Below, piece by piece: positions 1 to 7,668 of a stretch of 34,139 nucleotides of DNA. Every line of letters starts with the position of its first letter. The stretch's first letter is position 1. The DNA lies in contig JAEOTM010000169.1 in NCBI GenBank assembly GCA_016839815.1, forward strand, positions 1 to 34,139. The letters are read 5' to 3'. The translations under genes and the position numbers were made by a program. A model generated the notes under the pieces. It did not search any database. It was not told the DNA's origin and saw only the letters and a list, made by a program, of their open reading frames with translations. The DNA comes from Candidatus Hodarchaeota archaeon (GTDB lineage Archaea; Asgardarchaeota; Heimdallarchaeia; Hodarchaeales; Hodarchaeaceae).

Positions 1-1
1 C

Positions 2-91
2 TATTGTTTACAAAAGGATTTTTTTAAATCTCTTTACACTCTTCACGAGTATTTCACAGCTAAAAATATTAAAGAACGCTCGGCCTTATAA
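2..91 (+). CDS. 3' end of an unidentified gene (partial)
   Basis: A frame is open from the window's first bases to a TAA ending at 91. It encodes about 29 residues, ending in a Lys-Glu-Arg-Ser-Ala-Leu tail and containing a Leu-His-Glu-Tyr-Phe stretch that reads like an ordinary amphipathic helix. The stop lies 29 bases before the roadblock gene's GTG, on the same strand, so it could be the preceding gene of that operon. The fragment is too short to name, and an open frame of this length can occur by chance. The upstream contig would settle it. Confidence 0.4.
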   Translation, partial: YCLQKDFFKSLYTLHEYFTAKNIKERSAL

Positions 92-120
92 GTCATGCAA
101 TTGAACAAGGCGAACGAGCA

Positions 121-612
121 GTGTCTTTAACGAATGGCAATACTAAACACGACAAAACGATTAAAGGTGTCTTAACAGATATAGTAAACTCAATTGATGG
201 AATATATTCAGGATTCTGTGTTGACAGTGATGGTTTACTGATCGAAGAAGTTAATTTAGCAGGAACTTTAGGGAAGGAAAGTAGTATAATTTTATGCTCA
301 CTCGTTGCTGGAATTCAATCTAATATGGTTGAAATTGGTCATGAAATAGGAAGTTCCCCTTGGATTTCATTCACCTCAGAAAGTAAGGATAATAAGTTAG
401 TTCTTAGTGCAGCAGGTGATATTGCATTCATTGGAGTATTAACGGATCCTTACGTTGATCTGGAACTACTGAAACTGATATTGGGCCCTGGAGTAGATAT
501 GATATTCCAGATTCTTAGCCAAACCCCTCGGAAAAAATCATCAAAAATTAACACACCTGGATATGTAATTTCAAAAAGAGACATTGATGAAATTTTATCC
601 ACAGAGGAATGA
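121..612 (+). CDS. Roadblock/LC7 domain protein
   Basis: The 163-residue protein has the layout of a roadblock/LC7 domain: an N-terminal helix (about 12-26), a strand pair around Gly-Phe-Cys-Val-Asp-Ser-Asp-Gly-Leu-Leu (about 31-40), a long helix rich in Ser, Ile and Leu (about 53-75), then strands near 80-107 and a closing helix. Roadblock proteins dimerise and act as scaffolds or regulators of small Ras/Arf-like GTPases, as in Ragulator and MglB; they are numerous in Asgard archaea. A Lys/Ser-rich tail (about 136-163) follows the domain. The start is GTG with a weak AAGG upstream. It is followed after 6 bases by a zinc-ribbon gene, suggesting co-transcription with the longin-like, EndoQ and Nre genes. 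The family call is fairly firm; its partner GTPase is unknown. Confidence 0.8.
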   Translation: MSLTNGNTKHDKTIKGVLTDIVNSIDGIYSGFCVDSDGLLIEEVNLAGTLGKESSIILCSLVAGIQSNMVEIGHEIGSSPWISFTSESKDNKLVLSAAGDIAFIGVLTDPYVDLELLKLILGPGVDMIFQILSQTPRKKSSKINTPGYVISKRDIDEILSTEE

Positions 613-618
613 CAGGTA

Positions 619-918
619 TTGGACAAACCTACTGTACGTGACTCACGTATTCCCTGTCAGAATTGTAAAAAGGGTACTTTATATTGGAATCCAGAAGAGA
701 AATTATATGTCTGTACCGAGTGTGGGGTACAAGAAGCGGCATTAAAAACATGGATTGATGCCGCTCAGCATCGACAAAAGAAAAAACAGCGCAAGAGAGA
801 AAAAGACCGACAGTGGGCATTAAACATTTTAGGTGTAAAAGATAATCTGAAAAAACCAAGAAAATCTAAAAAAGAAGAGGAATGGGCAGATATCATAGAC
901 AAAGTAAAGGAAAAATAA
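619..918 (+). CDS. Small zinc-ribbon protein with basic helical tail
   Basis: This 99-residue protein starts with TTG. Residues 13-35 form a zinc ribbon with two CxxC knuckles (Cys-Gln-Asn-Cys and Cys-Thr-Glu-Cys) about 16 residues apart, resembling TFIIB-like and other archaeal zinc ribbons. The rest, about residues 48-99, is very rich in Lys, Arg and Glu and should be helical, as expected of a nucleic-acid or ribosome-associated protein. It sits 6 bases after the roadblock gene and before the longin-like gene. The sequence shows no catalytic motif. Function is not known; a role in transcription or RNA binding is inference from the fold and charge only. Confidence 0.65.
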   Translation: MDKPTVRDSRIPCQNCKKGTLYWNPEEKLYVCTECGVQEAALKTWIDAAQHRQKKKQRKREKDRQWALNILGVKDNLKKPRKSKKEEEWADIIDKVKEK

Positions 919-967
919 GGAAACACAGTGTTTAGACTTATTATCTCATTTCAAATTGGTAAAAAGT

Positions 968-2284
968 ATGAAAAATCTACAGGATTCATCGGCCTATAGT
1001 GTACAATTCTTTCTTGCGCATATCATATTCGATGAAGAACATGGTCCAATGCTTAAATCATTCATGGCTGATCATATTGAAATTCCAAAGATAATTCTTC
1101 AAGGAGTTACAACAACTCTCTTTACAATGGCAGTTGGTGTAGGAGAACCAACAGGTGAACCAGATACGGCCATTATCCCTATAAATGTAACTGGAATACA
1201 AGGTAGAGTGTTAATTCATTCATTTTCAATAGATGATCCCTCTGCTCGCGGAAAAAACAGAATTGAAAGTTTTATGTTGTTCATTCCTCGGTCTCATCAA
1301 GATAAATTGTTACAGCATTCCTATGCGTTCACAAATATCCTTCAAAATGCAATTCATGATATTCAGGTACATAATGCTGATGAAGACGGTCAATTTGACC
1401 TAGATGATGTCTTTACAAATATTAAAAAAATACTTCTGACAAGAATAGACAATATTGTCCAAGATAGAATCAGTGCAATTTGTACAGATAAAGAAACCGT
1501 TATTGTTTCTGATGGTACAATTCGTGCCATCCATAATATCGTGCTAACACCTGAAATTATCTCTCTTGTTAATAAAATCCCTTTTTTATTAAAAAATTAT
1601 GGTGAGGAACTCAAAAAGTATGGAACTTTTTTTGATGCACTGCCCATTGAAATCCATGGAAAAACATCAAGTAAACAACAATTTTACTTAATAGCCATTG
1701 AAAACAATTTTATTTTGGCATTTAGTTCCGGAAAGGGACGACTGGGTAGTTTATTTCGTAGTTTTCGTGAGATTTTATGGGATCTTGATATTCTCGATTC
1801 ACAACGAGCAGCTCTGAGTATCCCCTCCTCGATCACACATTATGAAGATAAAACAAGTAGTTTTACTGATAATCAATTTCTGAATCTTAGTTATGATATT
1901 CTAAAGAATTTTTCTCCGATTATATCCAATGCATCTCTATTGAGATGTGCATGTGATTTATCGAAGATTGAATCAATAAGACTTAGTGATGGTAATGCAG
2001 GTAAAAAACATGCCTATATCTGTGCGATCTTCTCAATAATTCATGAGGTTTGTGAGCGATTATTTCGAACCTCTCTTATCGAACTTGTTCTTTCCCAACA
2101 TGGCTTTAATTCAATAGCATTAAAGTGGGCAGTAAGTAGTTCCAAAGATACAGCATTATTTATGGTTGGTGACTCAATTCGTGGTGTGGGATTATTGAAA
2201 CTCGTCGGTGACCAAATTCTGGAGCATAAAATTGAATCTGGCCCTCCTTCGAATGAAGTACGATTAAAACCGATAAGTGAATAA
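968..2284 (+). CDS. Large protein with possible N-terminal longin-like domain
   Basis: The protein has 438 residues from ATG 968; an in-frame TTG at 956 would add four. I prefer the ATG, although neither start has a clear ribosome-binding site. The first 130 residues alternate strands and helices, including a Phe-Asp-Glu-Glu-His-Gly-Pro turn and a hydrophobic strand running into a long helix. This resembles the longin/roadblock-like folds common in Asgard archaea and eukaryotic trafficking regulators. The remaining 300 residues are mixed alpha/beta without recognised motifs. No signal peptide or membrane segment is evident. It ends 2 bases before EndoQ, so the two are surely co-transcribed. 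The longin reading is weak and needs a structure prediction; I do not recognise the C-terminal part. Confidence 0.55.
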   Translation: MKNLQDSSAYSVQFFLAHIIFDEEHGPMLKSFMADHIEIPKIILQGVTTTLFTMAVGVGEPTGEPDTAIIPINVTGIQGRVLIHSFSIDDPSARGKNRIESFMLFIPRSHQDKLLQHSYAFTNILQNAIHDIQVHNADEDGQFDLDDVFTNIKKILLTRIDNIVQDRISAICTDKETVIVSDGTIRAIHNIVLTPEIISLVNKIPFLLKNYGEELKKYGTFFDALPIEIHGKTSSKQQFYLIAIENNFILAFSSGKGRLGSLFRSFREILWDLDILDSQRAALSIPSSITHYEDKTSSFTDNQFLNLSYDILKNFSPIISNASLLRCACDLSKIESIRLSDGNAGKKHAYICAIFSIIHEVCERLFRTSLIELVLSQHGFNSIALKWAVSSSKDTALFMVGDSIRGVGLLKLVGDQILEHKIESGPPSNEVRLKPISE

Positions 2285-2286
2285 AA

Positions 2287-3669
2287 ATGGAACTAACTGT
2301 GGATCTGCATGCTCATTCAGTGTTTGCAGGTGGGACTCAAGCACTAAAATTAACACCTGAAAAGTTTATTGAAAACAAAAAAAAAGCTGTAATCCACCTT
2401 GAAAAGACCAATGAAACAATGCCATTAAAGGGGATCGAATTAATTGGAACAGGGGATTGTCAATTCACCATTTGGACTGAAATCCTAAAAGAAGTGTTCG
2501 TTGAAGATTCTCCTGGAATCTACTTTCTCGAAGGAAATTTCAATACACGTTTCATTTTACAAACTGAAGTTATTTTCACTCTCCCTATCCAAAAGAAATC
2601 AAAAATAGCGCATATTGTGTTCCTTTTTCCAAATTTCACCAGTGTAGAATCATTCAGAGATTTATTAGATCTATGGGAAGTAAAGCACGAAAAGATGGCT
2701 AGACCTTTCATAAAGTGTGATTCGAAAGAACAGGTGTCTAAACGGATTTATCAAATACTTGATATTGATCCATTGATTGAAGCTATACCTGCTCATATTA
2801 TGACTCCTCAAGGAGTTTTTGGCTCTAATATAAAATTGACACGGTTATCTGATTTTTTTGGTTCTGTTGCAGAACGAATACAAATCCTAGAAACTGGTCT
2901 ATCAGCTGATCCTCAATTCCTAGGATTAATTCCCGAACTTGATAATAAAACCCTCATTTCAAATTCTGATGCACACTCGAGTGCTTTACATCGAATGGGA
3001 CGAGAGTTCACTGTATTGAATGTTTCAAAAGTTCAGTACTCTAATATTATTCGAAGCTTGCGCACCAATAAAGTCGCCTACACTGTTGAATTTCCCCCTG
3101 AAGAGGGTAGGTTTTTTTTGACGGGCCATCGTCGAAGTAGAAAAAAACCAGGTTTACATGATGATTCTCAATATTGTTATTTCTCTCCTCAGCATGTTCC
3201 CAAAGGAGACATCTGTCCAATATGTCATAAGAACCTAACTATTGGTGTTTTTCAGAGATGCTATGAAATAAGTAAAGCTCAAGGAGAGGAGAGAGACCTT
3301 GACTGTGTCAAACCATACCAAAAATTCATTCGTATGGTTCCTCTCATTGAAATTCTCTCTAATGCACGAAAAGTAAAAACAAAAACAGCTAAATCATTAA
3401 TTAGAGATTATAAACAAATAGTTTCTTTGATCGGTCCTGAAAACATACTCTGGAAACTTTCCCTGGAAGAGATGGAAAGTAAACTCTCTGGGAATATAGA
3501 TGAAACTATATTAAATGCTCTCAGAATTGTGAAAAGAGGGAAATTTACCTTCTACCCCTATGGTTATGATGGGGAATATGGTACATTAAAATTAGGAGAA
3601 AGAGGTAATTTTCAAGATATAAATGTCATAAAGTCGTCTACACCACTGCAACAGACACTGTTTACGTGA
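2287..3669 (+). CDS. endoQ: Endonuclease Q (EndoQ), PHP-family repair nuclease
   Basis: The 460-residue protein matches archaeal EndoQ (TIGR00375-like), which nicks DNA 5' of deaminated bases such as hypoxanthine, uracil and xanthine. Visible landmarks are the PHP metal motif Asp-Leu-His-Ala-His-Ser (6-11), a Gly-Thr-Gly-Asp loop (54-57), the Gln-Thr-Glu-Val strand (92-95), Pro-Ala-His (168-170) and Ser-Asp-Ala-His (227-230). A zinc knuckle Cys-Pro-Ile-Cys at 310-313, followed by the characteristic Leu-Thr-Ile-Gly-Val, probably pairs with Cys297 and a nearby residue. Length is close to the family norm. The last residues, Gln-Gln-Thr-Leu-Phe-Thr, resemble a short PCNA-interacting tail, known for EndoQ of Thermococcales. 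It follows the longin-like gene after 2 bases; Nre follows after 60 bases. Identification is firm. Confidence 0.9.
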   Translation: MELTVDLHAHSVFAGGTQALKLTPEKFIENKKKAVIHLEKTNETMPLKGIELIGTGDCQFTIWTEILKEVFVEDSPGIYFLEGNFNTRFILQTEVIFTLPIQKKSKIAHIVFLFPNFTSVESFRDLLDLWEVKHEKMARPFIKCDSKEQVSKRIYQILDIDPLIEAIPAHIMTPQGVFGSNIKLTRLSDFFGSVAERIQILETGLSADPQFLGLIPELDNKTLISNSDAHSSALHRMGREFTVLNVSKVQYSNIIRSLRTNKVAYTVEFPPEEGRFFLTGHRRSRKKPGLHDDSQYCYFSPQHVPKGDICPICHKNLTIGVFQRCYEISKAQGEERDLDCVKPYQKFIRMVPLIEILSNARKVKTKTAKSLIRDYKQIVSLIGPENILWKLSLEEMESKLSGNIDETILNALRIVKRGKFTFYPYGYDGEYGTLKLGERGNFQDINVIKSSTPLQQTLFT

Positions 3670-3729
3670 AAATTCTCATAAAGGTTAACATTCTAAGAGG
3701 TAATAAATAACCCCAATAGGAAATATCTT

Positions 3730-4986
3730 ATGGTATCTGTTCCAGCAACTCAAGAGGAGTGCTTACGATGCAAAGGAGGTAAGATGTTATGTGGCTTAAC
3801 ATTCTGTCCAATTGTTTTACGCTCACAGGCATTAATCCCACTGAGAAAAGCTATTCCTAAACTTAAAAATAATTATTATGGACCAAGTCCACCTAGTGTT
3901 TTTGTAGGACGATATGGATATCCTAAAGTGCGATTAGGTCCAATGGCTACTCTTGGATCAGATATTGTAGGTATCGTGGATGAACCTGACCTTTGGAAGA
4001 CAAATATGTCAATGGCAGATATTGTGGGCTTTCGTGCCAAACTTCTACGTTTTATTGCCTCCCCAATAGATGTTGCAAACGCCTCAAATCCCTCTCGATT
4101 AATTGAAATTACCCAAGATCAAGTACAATCTTCGACTCCTGTCGATTTAGAAATTAAATTCGAGAAACAACCCCGTATTGGTATGAGTTTTAGTCGGTTC
4201 AATCAACCAATGGGTGCTCACGTTCAAGTCTCGTCAGTTCAGCTAGCTTCCACCCCCAAAATTGAGTATCGTACTGATAAAGTTGTTTCTGATACAGATA
4301 TGTATTCCAATGAAGCAATTTCACAATTGTATGAAGGAAAACATACTGTAACTCAAATCACTCGTCTATTTTCCTCTGGATTATTGGGTTTAACAAAAAA
4401 TCGACGTTTCGTACCAACACGATGGAGTATAACAGCAGTTGATGACATTATAGGGAATCAGTTGAAAGAGCAGATACGTGATTTTTCAGAGGTTTCAACA
4501 TTTTTAGTCTTTCATAATAGCTATCTAGATAATGATTTTTGGATTCTATTTATACCAAAACACGAGTGGTTCTTTAACTACCATGAAGCATGGAAACAGA
4601 AGAGCGCTTGGAATTTACAGGGAAAAGAACCAACAATTCTAACCGATATTGAGGGACCAAAGGGAAGAACAACCTATGCGTCTAATACAGTAGGAGGTTA
4701 TTATGCAGCTCGCTTAGCAGTTCAGGAAAAGCTGGTACAAATGCGTCGAAAGGCAGCTGTTCTTGCTTTTCGGGAAGTTGGTGATGGATATGCTATACCT
4801 TTGGGTGTATGGCAAGTACGAGAAAATATGCGTCAAGCCCTCAATCAAGAACCAAAGTCTTTTTCCTCCCAAGAATCAGCATTAAATTTCATTTCCAAGA
4901 ACTTATCTATTCCGATGAGCTTTTATCGACGGAGAAGTCCTCTTCTGAACAGAACAACATTGGATAAATTTCTAAGCCCAAAATAA
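3730..4986 (+). CDS. Nre family DNA repair protein (NreA-like)
   Basis: This 418-residue protein has the two-part architecture of archaeal Nre proteins. Cys11, Cys14, Cys21 and Cys26 form an N-terminal zinc site, and the Gly-Arg-Tyr-Gly-Tyr-Pro segment with the following Leu-Gly-Pro-Met is a conserved Nre hallmark. NreA of haloarchaea works in repair of DNA damage with PCNA. The C-terminus reads Thr-Thr-Leu-Asp-Lys-Phe-Leu, close to the archaeal PCNA-interacting consensus (xTLxxFF), within the last dozen residues. It lies 60 bases after EndoQ on the same strand, so two PCNA-linked repair factors are probably made together. The biochemical activity of the family is not settled. Family call is firm; the PIP assignment is inference from the tail. 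Confidence 0.88.
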   Translation: MVSVPATQEECLRCKGGKMLCGLTFCPIVLRSQALIPLRKAIPKLKNNYYGPSPPSVFVGRYGYPKVRLGPMATLGSDIVGIVDEPDLWKTNMSMADIVGFRAKLLRFIASPIDVANASNPSRLIEITQDQVQSSTPVDLEIKFEKQPRIGMSFSRFNQPMGAHVQVSSVQLASTPKIEYRTDKVVSDTDMYSNEAISQLYEGKHTVTQITRLFSSGLLGLTKNRRFVPTRWSITAVDDIIGNQLKEQIRDFSEVSTFLVFHNSYLDNDFWILFIPKHEWFFNYHEAWKQKSAWNLQGKEPTILTDIEGPKGRTTYASNTVGGYYAARLAVQEKLVQMRRKAAVLAFREVGDGYAIPLGVWQVRENMRQALNQEPKSFSSQESALNFISKNLSIPMSFYRRRSPLLNRTTLDKFLSPK

Positions 4987-5110
4987 GAAGAAGGGGTAAA
5001 TTCTAGCTTTCCATAAAAGTAATATTTAACAATTAGAGGACAATAAGGGAGATTAAGAGATATTAGTCTAGAGTATCTGCCTATCGCCTCCTACTTCTAA
5101 TTTCTTAGAG

Positions 5111-5479
5111 ATGAAGTTAAAAATGGTTTATCGGGAATCAATTACTTCTGCAATCACTCGCTACTTCTTGTTTAATGGGATGTTTCGTGAGGGAGAGGAA
5201 ATTATGACCTTTGAATATGCAGATTCGAATCTTGTTGAAGTAGAAGAATCTTTAGAAAAGGAATTTACAGGAACTGCAAGGAAATTTACCGTCGATCTTG
5301 ATAATTTTGATGAAGAGAATAATTATGCAGAGATCCTTGTAGGATTTACAGTTTGGCCTTACGAAGATGATGATTCAGAAATTGTTCTGATAGTTAATTC
5401 AATTCACGATGAACTTGAGAAAGTTGGCTTTGTCGAAGATGATAGATATTACGTCGGTGATGGGCCTGATATCCGTTAA
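5111..5479 (+). CDS. Small acidic protein of unknown function
   Basis: A 122-residue protein with many Asp and Glu, especially a run near residues 106-120. The N-terminal 40 residues suggest a helix followed by a strand; the middle (about 55-95) alternates strands and helices and contains a Trp-Pro-Tyr-Glu-Asp-Asp-Asp segment. No cysteines, signal peptide or membrane segment is visible. It is separated from Nre by 124 bases, long enough for its own promoter, and faces the reverse-strand ribose-1,5-bisphosphate isomerase. I do not recognise the family. The even amino-acid use and lack of low-complexity sequence support a real gene. Confidence 0.6.
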   Translation: MKLKMVYRESITSAITRYFLFNGMFREGEEIMTFEYADSNLVEVEESLEKEFTGTARKFTVDLDNFDEENNYAEILVGFTVWPYEDDDSEIVLIVNSIHDELEKVGFVEDDRYYVGDGPDIR

Positions 5480-5531
5480 AATTTACACTTTTCACAAATC
5501 TAAACCTGATTTAGCTCCCAGCTACTGAGTA

Positions 5532-6485
5532 TTAACTCCACGATTGATGAAAATCCTGAATTTGTTTACCATAGATTCTTCGAAAAGTATGATGAACAGA
5601 TTGAGGGGGAACTAAACCTGCTTCAGTAATATAGGCTGAAATATTACGACGGTCAATCGTTTCAAACGCAGGATTGAGAACAGTGATTCCCTCAGGACAA
5701 TCTTTATCCCAGATTTCTGTGGGAGACCGCATTTCAATTTCACTTAAACGTCCAATACTGGTGGCTTGGTCGTATTTCAGTAATGATGTACAAATGTATA
5801 AAGGAATGTGCTCCTCTTCAGATGCTAAGGCACATAATCGTGATCCAATCTTATTAAGCGCTACTCCTTCCACTGTAATAGCATCTGCTCCTAAAAAGAT
5901 CATATGAGGATTAAATGAGTTCATAGCCCATCGCATTGCGGAGTCTACAACATGTGTGACCCGAATATTATGTTCAGCTAGGATCCTTGCTGTTTTTCGA
6001 CCTTGGAAGAGGGGTCTTGTTTCAGTATTTATTACGTCAAAATCTTTACCTTGTTTGGCAGCTTCTAAAAAAATTCCAACACTAATAGATGAATGACAAT
6101 GGGTTAAAACTCTGGAACCATCTTGAATTCGTTCTGCTCCGATTTTAAAGATCCTTTTTTTTGCATCATCGATTAATTTAAGGTAATTTCTCCCAATTTC
6201 AGAAGCCGCTTCTTTACTTTCACGGCGTATTCCAGTCATTACATATCTTAGACCATTTCTTAAGGCAGGTTCTGTTACTCTAACAAAGCTTAATTCTTCA
6301 ACAAGTGATTCAAGATGTGAAAATAATTCTTCATCTTCTAAAGGAACTGTTTCTGCATGTTTAGCAAACGCTTCCACCCCAAAAATTGCTACATTTGTTG
6401 CTCCTTGGATCTTAAGCGATTTTATATCATCCATCGTTTGTCGCAGCTGTTTATATTCTGCGGTTTCGTGAGTATGAGTAGTCAT
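5532..6485 (-). CDS. Ribose-1,5-bisphosphate isomerase (eIF2B alpha-like family)
   Basis: A 317-residue member of the eIF-2B alpha/beta/delta-like family, length typical of archaeal ribose-1,5-bisphosphate isomerase. It carries the family's Ile-Gln-Gly-Ala-Thr-Asn segment (about 27-32), Thr-His-Cys-His-Ser-Ser (about 128-133), the Thr-Arg-Pro-Leu-Phe-Gln-Gly-Arg substrate loop, the Gly-Ala-Asp-Ala-Ile loop and a conserved Asn-Lys-Ile-Gly-Ser. The enzyme converts ribose-1,5-bisphosphate to ribulose-1,5-bisphosphate in the archaeal AMP salvage pathway, which feeds type III RuBisCO. Neither AMP phosphorylase nor RuBisCO is in this window. A methylthioribose-1-phosphate isomerase or an eIF2B-like regulator is the alternative; the N-terminal motif favours the isomerase. 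It is transcribed divergently from the Arf-like GTPase across about 200 bases. Confidence 0.8.
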   Translation of the reverse strand: MTTHTHETAEYKQLRQTMDDIKSLKIQGATNVAIFGVEAFAKHAETVPLEDEELFSHLESLVEELSFVRVTEPALRNGLRYVMTGIRRESKEAASEIGRNYLKLIDDAKKRIFKIGAERIQDGSRVLTHCHSSISVGIFLEAAKQGKDFDVINTETRPLFQGRKTARILAEHNIRVTHVVDSAMRWAMNSFNPHMIFLGADAITVEGVALNKIGSRLCALASEEEHIPLYICTSLLKYDQATSIGRLSEIEMRSPTEIWDKDCPEGITVLNPAFETIDRRNISAYITEAGLVPPQSVHHTFRRIYGKQIQDFHQSWS

Positions 6486-6703
6486 TCATGATTCATCTCA
6501 ATAATTCTGAAATTTTTACTAGGTATGCTTTTAAAAATTTAATTATGCTTAGATATTGAATATATTGGTGGTTATCCCATAGGTTTTTGTACGAAGAAGA
6601 CTATCACTAATTATATAATATTGATAATAACAAAAAGAATCTACAATAGATGATGCTATTTTACCTTGAATTATGAAGATTATTGAAGATTTGTGAAGAG
6701 ATT

Positions 6704-7639
6704 ATGTCAAGTATCCTCAGAAGAATATTCAAAGGGAAAGATCAACAACATCAAATAGTCATAATTGGTCTTGATAGTGCAGGTAAAACTACTATTGTAA
6801 ATCGGCTTTTACGATCTGAATTTATCCCTACAACAAGAACATTAGGTGTAAACTATCGAACTGTCAAATATCGGCAGATTATGTTCAGTCTGATAGATCT
6901 GGGAGGACAAGAGATCTATAGAAATTTACTCTGGCAACCCTCACTAGAGAAAGCTGATGCTATTGTATTCGTTTTAGATAGTGCTGATCTTAGGATTTCC
7001 GAAGCTTCCAAGGCGTTCTGGGAATCTATCCAACAAAATGAAAACGCACCAGTTTTGTTTATCGCAAATAAAATAGACCTTCCTGGTGCCCGAACATTTG
7101 ATACAATCGTACAAGATTTAGATTTAACACGCGCTACTCGATCATCTCGACCAGTTGGTCTCTTTAGAATCTCAGCAAAAACAGGTGAGAATTTTTACGA
7201 CGCATTTGATTGGTTAGCAGATGTTGTAGTAGGTTCTGAGTCCGTTTTTAAATGTAAACTGAGAACTGTCATTTTAATCGATTTAGATTCTCACAAAATC
7301 TGGACTACTAAGTTTTCTTCTCTTAAAAATGAAATATTGGATGAATTCAATAGAAGTATTTCTGAAACAATGCACGAGCTAATGAAAGAACCTGCAGGGA
7401 TGGAGGTTATAATTGCATCCGACCTACAATTAGTTGTAGTAAAGAATCACCCGTTGGTTGTGGGGCTAATCATAGGATACTCGGATTCGGTTGTTCGATC
7501 GAAATTGATCGCAGAACGTTTAATGAATACAGCAAGCTCATCTATTGAAATTGGTGAGTTTAGTTCAGATGTTTTAACTAAGCTTCTTAAACGTCAATGG
7601 CCTTTAGATATCTATAAGTCTAAACCCCGAAGCGACTAA
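6704..7639 (+). CDS. Arf-like small GTPase fused to C-terminal longin/roadblock-like domain
   Basis: From ATG 6704 the protein has 311 residues; a TTG at 6683 would add seven, but the ATG gives the usual short Arf N-terminus. GTPase motifs are complete: P-loop Gly-Leu-Asp-Ser-Ala-Gly-Lys-Thr (22-29), switch-I Thr near 47, Asp-Leu-Gly-Gly-Gln-Glu (65-70, Arf-type), Asn-Lys-Ile-Asp (122-125) and Ser-Ala-Lys (157-159). There is no N-terminal Gly2 for myristoylation. About 120 residues (181-300) follow. They begin with the strand Arg-Thr-Val-Ile-Leu-Ile-Asp, then a helix, further strands and a helix, like a longin or roadblock domain. A self-contained GTPase with a regulator-like domain is the attractive reading; that domain assignment is inference. 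It ends 29 bases from the convergent cdc48. Confidence 0.85.
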   Translation: MSSILRRIFKGKDQQHQIVIIGLDSAGKTTIVNRLLRSEFIPTTRTLGVNYRTVKYRQIMFSLIDLGGQEIYRNLLWQPSLEKADAIVFVLDSADLRISEASKAFWESIQQNENAPVLFIANKIDLPGARTFDTIVQDLDLTRATRSSRPVGLFRISAKTGENFYDAFDWLADVVVGSESVFKCKLRTVILIDLDSHKIWTTKFSSLKNEILDEFNRSISETMHELMKEPAGMEVIIASDLQLVVVKNHPLVVGLIIGYSDSVVRSKLIAERLMNTASSSIEIGEFSSDVLTKLLKRQWPLDIYKSKPRSD

Positions 7640-7668
7640 ACAGTAAGTTAAGAAAGTAATCAGGAAAT

